This document shows positions 9,146 to 16,932 of a DNA stretch of 64,000 bases, piece after piece. The DNA is taken from positions 1-64,000 of the forward strand of contig CANMCX010000012.1 of NCBI GenBank assembly GCA_947496465.1, given 5' to 3'. Made by a program: the position numbers and the translations under genes. The notes under the pieces are model-generated. The model ran no database searches. It had not been told where the DNA came from and saw only the letters and a program-made list of their open reading frames with translations. The stretch comes from Marinifilum_A sediminis (lineage in GTDB: Bacteria; Bacteroidota; Bacteroidia; Bacteroidales; Marinifilaceae). Position 1 is the first letter of the stretch. Every line of letters begins with the position of its first letter.

Positions 9146-9682
9146 CTATTTCTTATAATTGAGTTTTGAGAATAGATCCCACAAAACAATTCCACAGCTA
9201 ACTGAAATATTGAAAGAATGTTTCGTGCCAAATTGTGGAATTTCAATGCAACCATCAGAAGAATCTACAATTTTTTGCTGAACTCCTTTTACCTCATTAC
9301 CGAAAATAAGAGCATATTTTTTTGATGTGTCAGCCTCAAATTTTTCTAGCGAAATACTATTCTGAGCTTGTTCTACCGAATAAATTTCGAATCCATTTTC
9401 TTTAAGTTGGGCAACTGAATCTTCAGTATTTTTGAAATATTCCCAATTTACAGAATCTTCAGCTCCCAATGCAGTTTTATGTAATTCACGGTGCGGAGGA
9501 GTAGCTGTTATACCACACAGATAGACAGCTTCGATAAGTAAGGCATCAGAAGTGCGAAACACCGAGCCAATATTGTTCAGGCTTCTTACATTGTCTAAAA
9601 CAATTACGATTGGAGTTTTCTCCGATTGCTTAAACTCGTCAATGCTTTTGCGTTCTAATTCGCTGTTTTTTAATTTTCTCAT
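9146..9682 (-). CDS. SpoU/TrmH-family RNA 2'-O-methyltransferase
   Basis: The 178-residue SPOUT-fold enzyme shows all three family motifs: VRSLNNIGSVFRTSDAL (motif 1, N and R for catalysis), IFGNEVKGV (motif 2) and IPQFGTKHSFNISVSCGIVLW (motif 3, given here as a reading of residues ~145-165). It methylates a ribose in tRNA or rRNA; the target base cannot be assigned. It lacks the N-terminal substrate-binding domain of longer RlmB-type enzymes, so it is closer to TrmH/TrmL-like short forms. It stands alone on the minus strand, with 92 nt to the next gene upstream. Confidence 0.88.
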   Translation of the reverse strand: MRKLKNSELERKSIDEFKQSEKTPIVIVLDNVRSLNNIGSVFRTSDALLIEAVYLCGITATPPHRELHKTALGAEDSVNWEYFKNTEDSVAQLKENGFEIYSVEQAQNSISLEKFEADTSKKYALIFGNEVKGVQQKIVDSSDGCIEIPQFGTKHSFNISVSCGIVLWDLFSKLNYKK

Positions 9683-9723
9683 ATCAATCTTGCTACTATT
9701 CTTACTTTATCAGGCACAAAAAT

Positions 9724-9752
9724 AAAAAAAGGAATCCGAATAGGATTCCTTT
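9724..9752 (-). terminator. terminator of the arginine deiminase gene
   Basis: On the minus strand, AAAGGAATCC (9752-9743) pairs with GGATTCCTTT (9737-9728) and is followed by a T run (complement of the A run at 9724-9730). It lies just downstream of the arcA stop codon. Confidence 0.88.
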
Positions 9753-9774
9753 GTGTGTTATTTTGTTGAAATGA

Positions 9775-11064
9775 TTACCAATTAACTGGTTTACGACGCA
9801 CTGGCATTGTCATGCAACGTGCACCGCCACCACCACGAGGTAATTCAGATCCTTCAATTGTAATTACGTATTTTTCGTAATCAGAAAGTTCAATCTTATG
9901 ACGAATAATATCTTTAGCACGAAGAATTTCGAAACCATTTTTATTCATTGCTTCCATAGTATGGATATTTCTTCCATATCCAACTACTTTACCAGGTCCT
10001 ACAGCAAAGAAATTAGCACCACTATGCCATTGTTCTCTTTCTTGATTCCAAGGATCATTATTTCCACCACAATAAATAGGCTTAAGATCCATTCCTAATT
10101 TCTTAAGAGCTTCAAGTAGATTATTTTCTCGCTTGATGTTAATTACCTTACCGTTTTCTATAGTAATGTGAACAGTTTGATATTTGTTAGGACGAACAAT
10201 TAGTGGTTCGTAAATCATACACTTGTCTACATCAAGCAAAGTGAAAACCATATCTAGGTGGATAAAGGATTCTGGATGAGAAGGCAATTCCTGAACTAAG
10301 ATATGACGCTGTTTTTTCTCTTTTTGAGAAAGTAATTGAGCCAATATAAAGTCAATACCTTGAGAAGTTGTTCTTGTTCCATTCCCAATAACTAAAATAT
10401 CATCACGAGCAATTAAAACATCACCACCTTCAATCATACAATTTGGATCCACTAAAGGATTGTCAATTGGATTAACTGTTTTGGTTTTGAACTCTGGAGT
10501 ATAATCAAAAATGGCTTGCATAATTAGTGATTCGCGATCACGAACACCATTAGCCATTTTCCCGATTAATACTTCGTCTAGCACTGACATAGAAGCATCA
10601 CGAGTAAAGAAGAAATTGTGCAATGGACGCATTGCATAGCGTTCTTTACTTAGAAACTTGGTTAAATTATCAGCTTTAAGAGGTACACCTTCAATTAATA
10701 ATCTTGCTAGTTCCACTGGATCCTGATCAAGCAAATAATCCTTAATGCAATAGGTATTTCCTTTAATACCTACCTGTGGTTCCATAAGGCAAATCTTATC
10801 GATAATTTCTTCTTTGGCTTTTTCGTTTTTCAGAACATTAGCCAATAAATCTTTTACCTGATAAGTTTCAGCTATCTCGCCAAGTACTCCGCTTAATTGC
10901 TTGTACTCTTCTCTTGCAACAGCAAGGTTTAAGATATCGCTATAAAGTGCTCGTTCGGCATTCTCAGGAGTCATATTCTCAACTTCCGAACCCGGAGTAT
11001 GAAGGATTACTCCCTCCAATTCACCAATCTCCGATCTAACATCTAATTCTACATACTTAGTCAT
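9775..11064 (-). CDS. arcA: arginine deiminase
   Basis: Hydrolyses L-arginine to citrulline and ammonia. The 429-residue product carries the guanidino-modifying-enzyme signatures: FTRDASMSVLD, EGGDVLIARDD (binding Asp), SFIHLDMVFTLLD (His/Asp of the catalytic set) and GGGGARCMTMP, with nucleophile Cys417 near the C-terminus. The frame stays open upstream to 11154, but MTKYVELDVRSEIG at 11064 is the family-type start and a promoter lies inside the extension. No ornithine carbamoyltransferase or carbamate kinase gene is adjacent, so a complete ADI pathway is not shown here. Confidence 0.94.
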   Translation of the reverse strand: MTKYVELDVRSEIGELEGVILHTPGSEVENMTPENAERALYSDILNLAVAREEYKQLSGVLGEIAETYQVKDLLANVLKNEKAKEEIIDKICLMEPQVGIKGNTYCIKDYLLDQDPVELARLLIEGVPLKADNLTKFLSKERYAMRPLHNFFFTRDASMSVLDEVLIGKMANGVRDRESLIMQAIFDYTPEFKTKTVNPIDNPLVDPNCMIEGGDVLIARDDILVIGNGTRTTSQGIDFILAQLLSQKEKKQRHILVQELPSHPESFIHLDMVFTLLDVDKCMIYEPLIVRPNKYQTVHITIENGKVINIKRENNLLEALKKLGMDLKPIYCGGNNDPWNQEREQWHSGANFFAVGPGKVVGYGRNIHTMEAMNKNGFEILRAKDIIRHKIELSDYEKYVITIEGSELPRGGGGARCMTMPVRRKPVNW

Positions 11065-11104
11065 GCCTGCTATGTTATCTCTTGTTATATAAAGTTGTTT
11101 GTTG

Positions 11105-11133
11105 TAAAAATACTTGATTTTGTAATTTGCAAA
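11105..11133 (-). promoter_or_regulatory. promoter of arcA
   Basis: Minus strand: TTTG (11133-11130), 17 nt, then TATTTTTA (11112-11105), one mismatch from TAnnTTTG. It lies 40 nt upstream of the chosen arcA ATG and supports that start over the longer frame. Confidence 0.5.
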
Positions 11134-11291
11134 AGAAATAAAATTTCGGTGCATACAAAAGGAATGCGTTAAGTAAATTTCATTTTTTCTGAAATGAGCT
11201 TAAAACCTTTTAAATCTTGATAAATAGACTGCGACACCATTCACGATTAATATTATGAGATATGTAAAATAAAATGATTTAAAATTAATCA

Positions 11292-12980
11292 TTAATACCC
11301 TGCAGCTTGACCATCTTTTCTAGATTCAGAAGCACCAAAATAGACTCCTTTTTCAGCATCATACATGATTGCCTGATAGCCACCATATCCACCTGCATCA
11401 AATTTAATTTTATGCCCTTTTTGTAAAAGTTCCCGAATTACCTGATATGAAAAATCCGATTCCAGACTAACCCAACCTCCATCAGTCATTTTTTCGCCAG
11501 TAGGTTGAGATGATCCACCATGACGAAGTCGAGGAGCATCTCCAGCTTCCTGAAGATTCATGCCAAAATCAATTAAATTAGTTACAATTTGTGCATGTCC
11601 TTGTGGTTGCATCGATCCACCCATTAAACCAAAACTAATAAATGGTTTGCCATTTTTAGTGATAAAAGCTGGAATAATTGTATGAAAAGGACGCTTTTCT
11701 GGTGCATAAACATTTGCGTGCCCTTCTTCCAAACTAAAAAGTTCACCTCTATCTTGTAGTACAAAACCTAATTTATCAGGAGTCATTCCAGATCCCATTC
11801 CACGATAATTACTTTGTATTAAGGAAACCATATTTCCTTCCTTATCGGCAATGGTTAGGTAAATTGTATTTCCTTGTTCCAGTTCCCCGGCAGGATATTC
11901 TTTTGCTGCTCTTTTTGGATTGATTAGTTTTTTTCTTTCCAAAGCATATTCGTTTGAAATTAACTGGCGAATTGGAATTTTGGAAAAATCAGGATCACAA
12001 TAAAATTTTGCTCTATCTTCGAAAGCCAATTTTTTGGCTTCGATGAATGTGTGTAAATAATCAGTGCTGCCAAAACCCATTTTTGCAATATCATGATATT
12101 TTAGAATATTTAAAATTTGTAATGCTGCTGTACCCTGACCATTGGGAGGCAATTCCCAGACAGTATATCCTCTATAATCTATCGGTATTGGATCTACCCA
12201 TTCTGATTTATGAGATGCCAAATCTTCGTAAGAAAGAAATCCTCCTTGCTCTTTTATGTATTTAGAAATTGTTTTTGCAATATCACCTTTATAGAATGCA
12301 TCGCGACCTCCTTTTGCAATTTTCTTGTAGGTATTAGCCAAATAAGGATTTTTAAAGATTTCACCTTTCTGTGGCATTTTGCCATTTGGCATATAGGTTT
12401 CTGCAAATCCCTTGTATTTCTTTAATCTATTTCCACTGGCATTCATATAATATGAAATTAGTTCACTAACTGGAAAACCATTTTTAGCATATTGAATAGC
12501 GGGATTTAAAATATCTGCCATTTCCATTTTACCAAATCGATCATGTAAAGTAAACCAACCATCAACACAACCTGGAACAGAAACTGGTAGAGGACCAAAT
12601 GATGGTATTTTATCGAATTTATTTTCTTTGAAATAATCAAGATTTAGTGATTTTGGAGATCTTCCACTACCATTTAATCCATATAATTTTTGAGTTTTTG
12701 CATCCCAAAGAATTACAAAAATATCTCCACCAATCCCGCATCCTGTTGGTTCCATTAAACCAAGTGTAGCATTCGCTGCAATGGCTGCATCAATGGCATT
12801 ACCACCTGCTTTTAAAATATCTAAAGCAACCTGTGTTGCTAAAGGTTGACTGGTACAAGCCATTCCGTTTTGAGCTATAACTTCAGATCTTGTTGTGAAG
12901 TTTAATCCGGTAATTCTGTCTTGAGCATTAACAAATATGGATAGTATCAGTAAAAAAAACAGAGGAGTAATTTTTTTCAT
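11292..12980 (-). CDS. ggt: gamma-glutamyltranspeptidase
   Basis: The 562-residue precursor has a Sec signal (MKKITPLFFLLILSIFVNAQ, cut after Ala-Gln or near it). Family blocks are in order: GMACTSQPLATQVALDIL, GGNAIDAAIAANATLGLMEP, GCGIGGDIF and the small-subunit start at the NTIYLTIADKEGNMVS segment (about residues 375-390), whose Thr is the autocatalytic cleavage site and nucleophile. It ends with GGSSQPTG and a C-terminal GGYGGYQAI block. It removes or transfers gamma-glutamyl groups from glutathione and related peptides in the periplasm. Monocistronic and divergent from the DUF4294 gene, with 52 nt between. Confidence 0.94.
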   Translation of the reverse strand: MKKITPLFFLLILSIFVNAQDRITGLNFTTRSEVIAQNGMACTSQPLATQVALDILKAGGNAIDAAIAANATLGLMEPTGCGIGGDIFVILWDAKTQKLYGLNGSGRSPKSLNLDYFKENKFDKIPSFGPLPVSVPGCVDGWFTLHDRFGKMEMADILNPAIQYAKNGFPVSELISYYMNASGNRLKKYKGFAETYMPNGKMPQKGEIFKNPYLANTYKKIAKGGRDAFYKGDIAKTISKYIKEQGGFLSYEDLASHKSEWVDPIPIDYRGYTVWELPPNGQGTAALQILNILKYHDIAKMGFGSTDYLHTFIEAKKLAFEDRAKFYCDPDFSKIPIRQLISNEYALERKKLINPKRAAKEYPAGELEQGNTIYLTIADKEGNMVSLIQSNYRGMGSGMTPDKLGFVLQDRGELFSLEEGHANVYAPEKRPFHTIIPAFITKNGKPFISFGLMGGSMQPQGHAQIVTNLIDFGMNLQEAGDAPRLRHGGSSQPTGEKMTDGGWVSLESDFSYQVIRELLQKGHKIKFDAGGYGGYQAIMYDAEKGVYFGASESRKDGQAAGY

Positions 12981-13020
12981 GTTAATAGGATTTAGGAAGT
13001 TCGTTTAAAGATAGAAAGTT

Positions 13021-13028
13021 TAAATTTG
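13021..13028 (+). promoter_or_regulatory. -7 element directly before the DUF4294 gene
   Basis: TAAATTTG matches TAnnTTTG but ends only 4 nt before the GTG start, so a transcript made from it would be nearly leaderless. No -33 TTG is visible at the right distance. Confidence 0.35.
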
Positions 13029-13032
13029 AATT

Positions 13033-13680
13033 GTGGATATTCGATATTTTAAAATAGGTCTGGTTTTGATATTCGTTTTTGTTTTTACCAGTGTTGTAGA
13101 AGCAAAATCAATTAATTTACTATTTGTTCATAATAAGATGGATACAGTTGTTTTTCTTGATACCAATTTGCATGTCAATCTCGACGAAGTTAAAATTAAG
13201 CACTACAAGAGAAAGAGGAGAAAACATTATCGGTCAACTCGTAAATATTGGAGGACAGTTCGAAATATTCGAGTTGTCTATCCGTATGCTGAAGCTGCCA
13301 ATAAAACCATTGAGCAATTAAATATTCAACTTAAATCTCTTGATAGTAAAAAAGCCAGAAGAAAGTTAATTCGAAAGGAATACAAAGGTTTAATGAAGGA
13401 GTATAAGAAGCCTTTAATGAAATTGAAAATCTCTCAAGGTAAACTTTTAATGAAATTGATTGATAGAGAAACAGGAAATAGCAGTTATCATCATTTAAAA
13501 GAATTGAAAGGATCGTTTACTGCCATTTTTTGGCAATCGATAGCTGTAATGTTTGGCACATCCTTAAAAGCTGAATACGATCCTTTAGGTGATGATTGGA
13601 TGGTAGAAGAAATATTAGACAGAATGAAAAATCAGGAATTAAGACCTCCACGAAAATTACCAATGAAAAGGATTAATTAA
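13033..13680 (+). CDS. DUF4294 family protein
   Basis: The 215-residue product has a signal peptide (hydrophobic residues ~8-24, ending SVVEA). A very basic region follows (KHYKRKRRKHYRSTRKYWRT), then VYPYAEAANKTIEQLN and LMKLIDRETGNSSYHHLKEL, the conserved blocks of DUF4294, a Bacteroidota-specific family of unknown function. The start is a GTG: no in-frame ATG precedes the signal peptide. It is probably periplasmic. It diverges from ggt; the downstream DNA is A/T-rich and carries a possible small membrane protein gene. Confidence 0.82.
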   Translation: MDIRYFKIGLVLIFVFVFTSVVEAKSINLLFVHNKMDTVVFLDTNLHVNLDEVKIKHYKRKRRKHYRSTRKYWRTVRNIRVVYPYAEAANKTIEQLNIQLKSLDSKKARRKLIRKEYKGLMKEYKKPLMKLKISQGKLLMKLIDRETGNSSYHHLKELKGSFTAIFWQSIAVMFGTSLKAEYDPLGDDWMVEEILDRMKNQELRPPRKLPMKRIN

Positions 13681-13760
13681 ATATCTGATATTTATAGAAA
13701 GAGTTATAACTTTCTTTTAAAAATTATGAGCTCATCTTAATTTGTGGAATAATTATTTAT

Positions 13761-13991
13761 TTGGTGTATTTATACTTTGTTTTTAGACAAATTAGTAATT
13801 CTAATTCCTTAAGTGAAAAGCAAAAGAATTATAATATTATTTTAACATTTTTAGTTCCTTTTATTTGGGGATTTATTGTTTATAATATTTTAAAAGATGA
13901 TAAATCAGATATTAAGGTAAAATTGAAACAAAGAGATAATAAAAATGGATTCTCAGATAATTGGAATAATTTAACAGGAGGAGATGTTTAA
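13761..13991 (+). CDS. possible small membrane protein
   Basis: A 76-residue frame starts with adjacent TTG and GTG codons (13761/13764); no ATG is available before an upstream stop. Two hydrophobic segments (VYLYFVFRQI, and NIILTFLVPFIWGFIVYNIL at residues ~28-47) are followed by a charged tail. The PFIWGFIVYNIL stretch is like small phospholipase-D N-terminal-type membrane proteins, but the match is too short to name. The convergent gene's stop is 4 nt away. The missing ATG makes this a tentative call. Confidence 0.5.
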   Translation: MVYLYFVFRQISNSNSLSEKQKNYNIILTFLVPFIWGFIVYNILKDDKSDIKVKLKQRDNKNGFSDNWNNLTGGDV

Positions 13992-13995
13992 ATTC

Positions 13996-14556
13996 TTAAT
14001 GAGTTTTGGATGTAATAAAATCCTCAATCCTATCATCATACAATTCAGATTTTTCAACATAACGAGCAAACTTATCAGGATTGATCTCAATAAAACTCTT
14101 TAATTCTTCGAATTTTGCATCTCTGGTATCACCAATATTCATTCTATAATTATTCATTAATTGTTCGGCATTTAATTCCCACGAGTAATAATTAGAAAGG
14201 AGAGCTTTACTTATTAAACATACAATCCAGCTTAAACCCAACAATAATGTTTTACTTAAATCGGGTTGTACCAATAGGGGGATAAGCATTAAAAATACAG
14301 GTAAAATTGCAGCAACACATAAAATACCAATTTTCAAATTGTTAAAATACTCTGTGTAATGTGCAAGTTTCTTTTTTAATGAAGAATAAAAAATAACCCA
14401 TATCGAAAATAGGTTTAAGGATAGGGAATAAAAAAGAATGGCAACTTCTGATACTGAATTTAAAGAGAAGAAAATTCCGACAAATAAAAATAAATTGGAA
14501 AGGATAAAAGCATAGATGTGATTTTCACCAACATCTTTTGTATTGCGATTTTTCAT
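13996..14556 (-). CDS. hypothetical four-helix membrane protein
   Basis: The 186-residue product has four predicted transmembrane helices arranged as two hairpins (around AFILSNLFLFVGIFFSL, AILFYSLSLNLFSIWVIFY, ILCVAAILPVFLMLIPLL and LLGLSWIVCLISKALL). A soluble C-terminal region of ~55 residues (AEQLMNNYRMNIGD to the end) follows. I do not recognise the family. It is 63 nt downstream of elbB on the same strand, with an imperfect hairpin between, so co-transcription is uncertain. Confidence 0.72.
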   Translation of the reverse strand: MKNRNTKDVGENHIYAFILSNLFLFVGIFFSLNSVSEVAILFYSLSLNLFSIWVIFYSSLKKKLAHYTEYFNNLKIGILCVAAILPVFLMLIPLLVQPDLSKTLLLGLSWIVCLISKALLSNYYSWELNAEQLMNNYRMNIGDTRDAKFEELKSFIEINPDKFARYVEKSELYDDRIEDFITSKTH

Positions 14557-14571
14557 AGATGAAATAAGGTT

Positions 14572-14607
14572 TTGTCGGCTTAAAGTAAAATAACATTAAG
14601 CCAACAA
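14572..14607 (-). terminator. imperfect hairpin downstream of elbB
   Basis: TTGTCGGCTTAA (14572-14583) and TTAAGCCAACAA (14596-14607) form a 12-bp stem with one mismatch and a 12-nt loop. It lacks a T tract, so termination may be weak; it could instead separate elbB from the membrane-protein gene by processing. Confidence 0.4.
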
Positions 14608-14619
14608 TTAGGTTTTCGT

Positions 14620-15273
14620 TTATAATGCCATAATTGTTTTTACCACATTTTCGGCTCCTTCGCCAATTTGAGCAATTGTTGCATCAAGCATATAACAAGG
14701 TGTGGTTACGATTTTATTTTCTTTATCAAAAACGATTTCACCGTGATTGGTATTTACATGCGTTGCACCAAGTGAAGTAATAGCTTCAGCAGTGCCTGTA
14801 TCCTGACCAATTGTAACTTCTACTTTACCCAAAATTTTTGCTATAAGAGCTGGAGCAATGCAAAGTGCACCAATAGGCTTACTGGCTGTGTGCATAGCTT
14901 TTAATGCTGTTTCAACATCTGTATTCACCTGGCAATCTGGACCATGAAAAGCAAATGTACATAAGTTTTTTGCTACACCAAATCCTCCTGGAAAAAGAAT
15001 TGCATCAAATTCATCGGCTTTAAATTCCTTCAGGTTTTTAATATTACCACGAGCAATTCGAGCAGCTTCCACCAACACGTTTCTTTTCTCTGGCATTTCT
15101 TCACCTGTAATGTGATTGATTACGTGAAACTGATCGTTGTCGGGAGCAAATATTTGATATTCACCTCCATTTTTCGAGATCGCATAAAGAGCCAAAGTTG
15201 CCTCATGAATTTCAGATCCATCGTATACACCCGAACCAGCAAGAACAACAGCAAATTTTTTCTTTGAATTCAT
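14620..15273 (-). CDS. elbB: ElbB-type glyoxalase (DJ-1/PfpI family)
   Basis: From the ATG at 15273 the product is 217 residues, the length of E. coli ElbB; the longer open frame to 15438 overlaps the divergent thpR gene and is not needed. Family features are AVVLAGSGVYDGSEIHEA at the N-terminus, DAILFPGGFGVAKNL, and the nucleophile elbow KPIGALCIAPALIAK, whose Cys is the expected catalytic residue. The class-I amidotransferase-like fold has weak glyoxalase activity in E. coli; the physiological role is unsettled. It is divergent from thpR. Confidence 0.92.
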   Translation of the reverse strand: MNSKKKFAVVLAGSGVYDGSEIHEATLALYAISKNGGEYQIFAPDNDQFHVINHITGEEMPEKRNVLVEAARIARGNIKNLKEFKADEFDAILFPGGFGVAKNLCTFAFHGPDCQVNTDVETALKAMHTASKPIGALCIAPALIAKILGKVEVTIGQDTGTAEAITSLGATHVNTNHGEIVFDKENKIVTTPCYMLDATIAQIGEGAENVVKTIMAL

Positions 15274-15360
15274 TTTGATATGATTTAGTTTTAAGATACT
15301 TGATTTATGAATCACTTTTAACTTTAGAAATTGATCAGAAATAGAAACCGAAACAAGCTC

Positions 15361-15927
15361 ATGGAAACAAAGCGAATATTTATAGCAATAAAGATAGCCA
15401 ATACCAATCAAATTCGTAAGATTTTTCGACAAGTACAAGTCGAATTAAAAGATGAATGGATAAAATGGGTTGATATTAAAGGATTACATATCACTCTTTG
15501 CTTTCTAGGTACTACTGATATTCGAAAAATTCCTTTGATAAAAAACAGGTTGAGAGAATTGGTGAGAAATATTCCTCAGTTTCATATTCAACTAGAATCA
15601 CTAGGGGCTTTCCCTAGCAATTCTAAACCAAGAGTATTGTGGTTGGGCGTTAACAGCGATGAAATAATTTACAATCTTCATGCAGAAATAGTAAAGCAAT
15701 TAAAATATATTGTGGAAATAGGAGATGTGCGCTTTTCACCTCATGTAACATTAGGCAGAATTAAAATGGGCGTTAAAAATCCTGACTGGGTTAACTCCAT
15801 TTTAGATTCTTATGCAAATTGGGAGGATGAGTCGTTTGCTGTTGAAGAGATTGTTTTAATGGAGAGTATTTTAAATCAATCAGGACCTGTATATAAAGTA
15901 TTGGATAAATTTGAATTGAAATTTTAA
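15361..15927 (+). CDS. thpR: RNA 2',3'-cyclic phosphodiesterase
   Basis: A 2H-phosphoesterase of 188 residues with both HxT motifs: HITLCFLG near residue 43 and HVTLGRI near 128. These His/Thr pairs hydrolyse 2',3'-cyclic phosphate ends, and the enzyme can ligate tRNA halves in vitro. The ATG at 15361 gives the family start METKRIFIAIKI; an upstream in-frame start lies in the divergent intergenic region and is not favoured. 62 nt separate it from the next gene, which has its own -7 element. Confidence 0.92.
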   Translation: METKRIFIAIKIANTNQIRKIFRQVQVELKDEWIKWVDIKGLHITLCFLGTTDIRKIPLIKNRLRELVRNIPQFHIQLESLGAFPSNSKPRVLWLGVNSDEIIYNLHAEIVKQLKYIVEIGDVRFSPHVTLGRIKMGVKNPDWVNSILDSYANWEDESFAVEEIVLMESILNQSGPVYKVLDKFELKF

Positions 15928-15960
15928 ACACTTTGATTTTTCTACTAATGTAATAAGATG

Positions 15961-15968
15961 TAAATTTG
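15961..15968 (+). promoter_or_regulatory. -7 element for the MBL hydrolase gene
   Basis: TAAATTTG matches TAnnTTTG and ends 21 nt before the ATG at 15990. A TTTG at 15932-15935 is 25 nt away, longer than usual. The site argues against the TTG start at 15966, which it overlaps. Confidence 0.45.
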
Positions 15969-15989
15969 GGCTACTTAAAAAATAATGAT

Positions 15990-16637
15990 ATGATTACGAT
16001 TGAAACTTTGGTGGTTAATCACTGGCAAGAAAATACATATATTCTACACGATGAAACAGGAGAAGCAGTTTTGATAGACTGTGGTGTTTTTTTCGAAGAT
16101 GAAGGCAAAAAACTAATCGATTTTGTTGAGAAAAAAGGATTGAAATTGGTAAAACAATTGAACACTCACTTGCATATCGATCATGTTTTGGGAAATCAGT
16201 TCATGAAGGATCAGTTCGGATTGCTTACTCATGCTCATAAAGATGATGAATTTCTTTTAGCTGAAGCTCCAAATTATGGTGTTCGTTTGGGCTTGGAAAA
16301 TGTAGTTGAGCCTCCAAAAATGGGAACTGCAATTGTTGATGGTGACATTATTAAATTTGGAAATTCTGAATTGAAAGTATTGCATGTGCCAGGTCATTCA
16401 CCAGGTCATGTCGTTTTTTACAATGAAGATCAAAAGTTTGCCATTGTTGGCGATGTTTTGTTTAGAGAAAGTATTGGACGCACAGATTTGCCATACGGTA
16501 ATTACGAACAGCTAATTGAAGGAATCAAAACCAAACTTCTTGTTTTAGATGATGAAGTGAGTGTTTACCCCGGACATGGACCTGCAACCAGTATAGGGCA
16601 CGAAAGAAATAACAATGTGTTTCTGAAAGGCTTATAA
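15990..16637 (+). CDS. MBL-fold metallohydrolase (glyoxalase II-like)
   Basis: The 215-residue enzyme shows the metallo-beta-lactamase metal-binding order: NTHLHIDHVLGN (HxHxDH), GHSPGHVVFY, GDVLFRESIGRTDLPYG and YPGHGPATSI. The layout is that of short glyoxalase II-like hydrolases common in Bacteroidota, which may cleave S-lactoylglutathione-like thioesters; the substrate is not shown. The start is the ATG at 15990 (MITIETLVVNHWQENTYIL). A strong terminator follows. Confidence 0.9.
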   Translation: MITIETLVVNHWQENTYILHDETGEAVLIDCGVFFEDEGKKLIDFVEKKGLKLVKQLNTHLHIDHVLGNQFMKDQFGLLTHAHKDDEFLLAEAPNYGVRLGLENVVEPPKMGTAIVDGDIIKFGNSELKVLHVPGHSPGHVVFYNEDQKFAIVGDVLFRESIGRTDLPYGNYEQLIEGIKTKLLVLDDEVSVYPGHGPATSIGHERNNNVFLKGL

Positions 16638-16650
16638 AAATATTTTTAGA

Positions 16651-16684
16651 AAAAACCTCTTCACTTAGAAGAGGTTTTTTTTAT
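16651..16684 (+). terminator. terminator of the MBL hydrolase gene
   Basis: AAAAACCTCTTC (16651-16662) pairs with GAAGAGGTTTTT (16668-16679), loop ACTTA, then more T. Confidence 0.92.
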
Positions 16685-16932
16685 TATAGATTTCGAGAAG
16701 GATTTAATAAGATTTTTAAAGAATGGAGAACGACCAAATTTACCATAGAAAATATGACAAATATCAGGTTTGTATTCGTCTATAAAACAATTTGTTAAGA
16801 GCTTTGTGTAGATTGTGGTAGAATGTTAAAAAACAGAGTCCGAAATCGATAACTTAGACTTCTAAATCTTAATTCTTTTCTTACATTTACACTCACAAAT
16901 ATTTTATAACAACAACTAATTTTAACAACAAT

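Noticed and set aside
16685..16932. Glycine riboswitch upstream of gcvP
   Set aside because: No tandem aptamer-like pattern or terminator/antiterminator pair was seen in the 248-nt leader.
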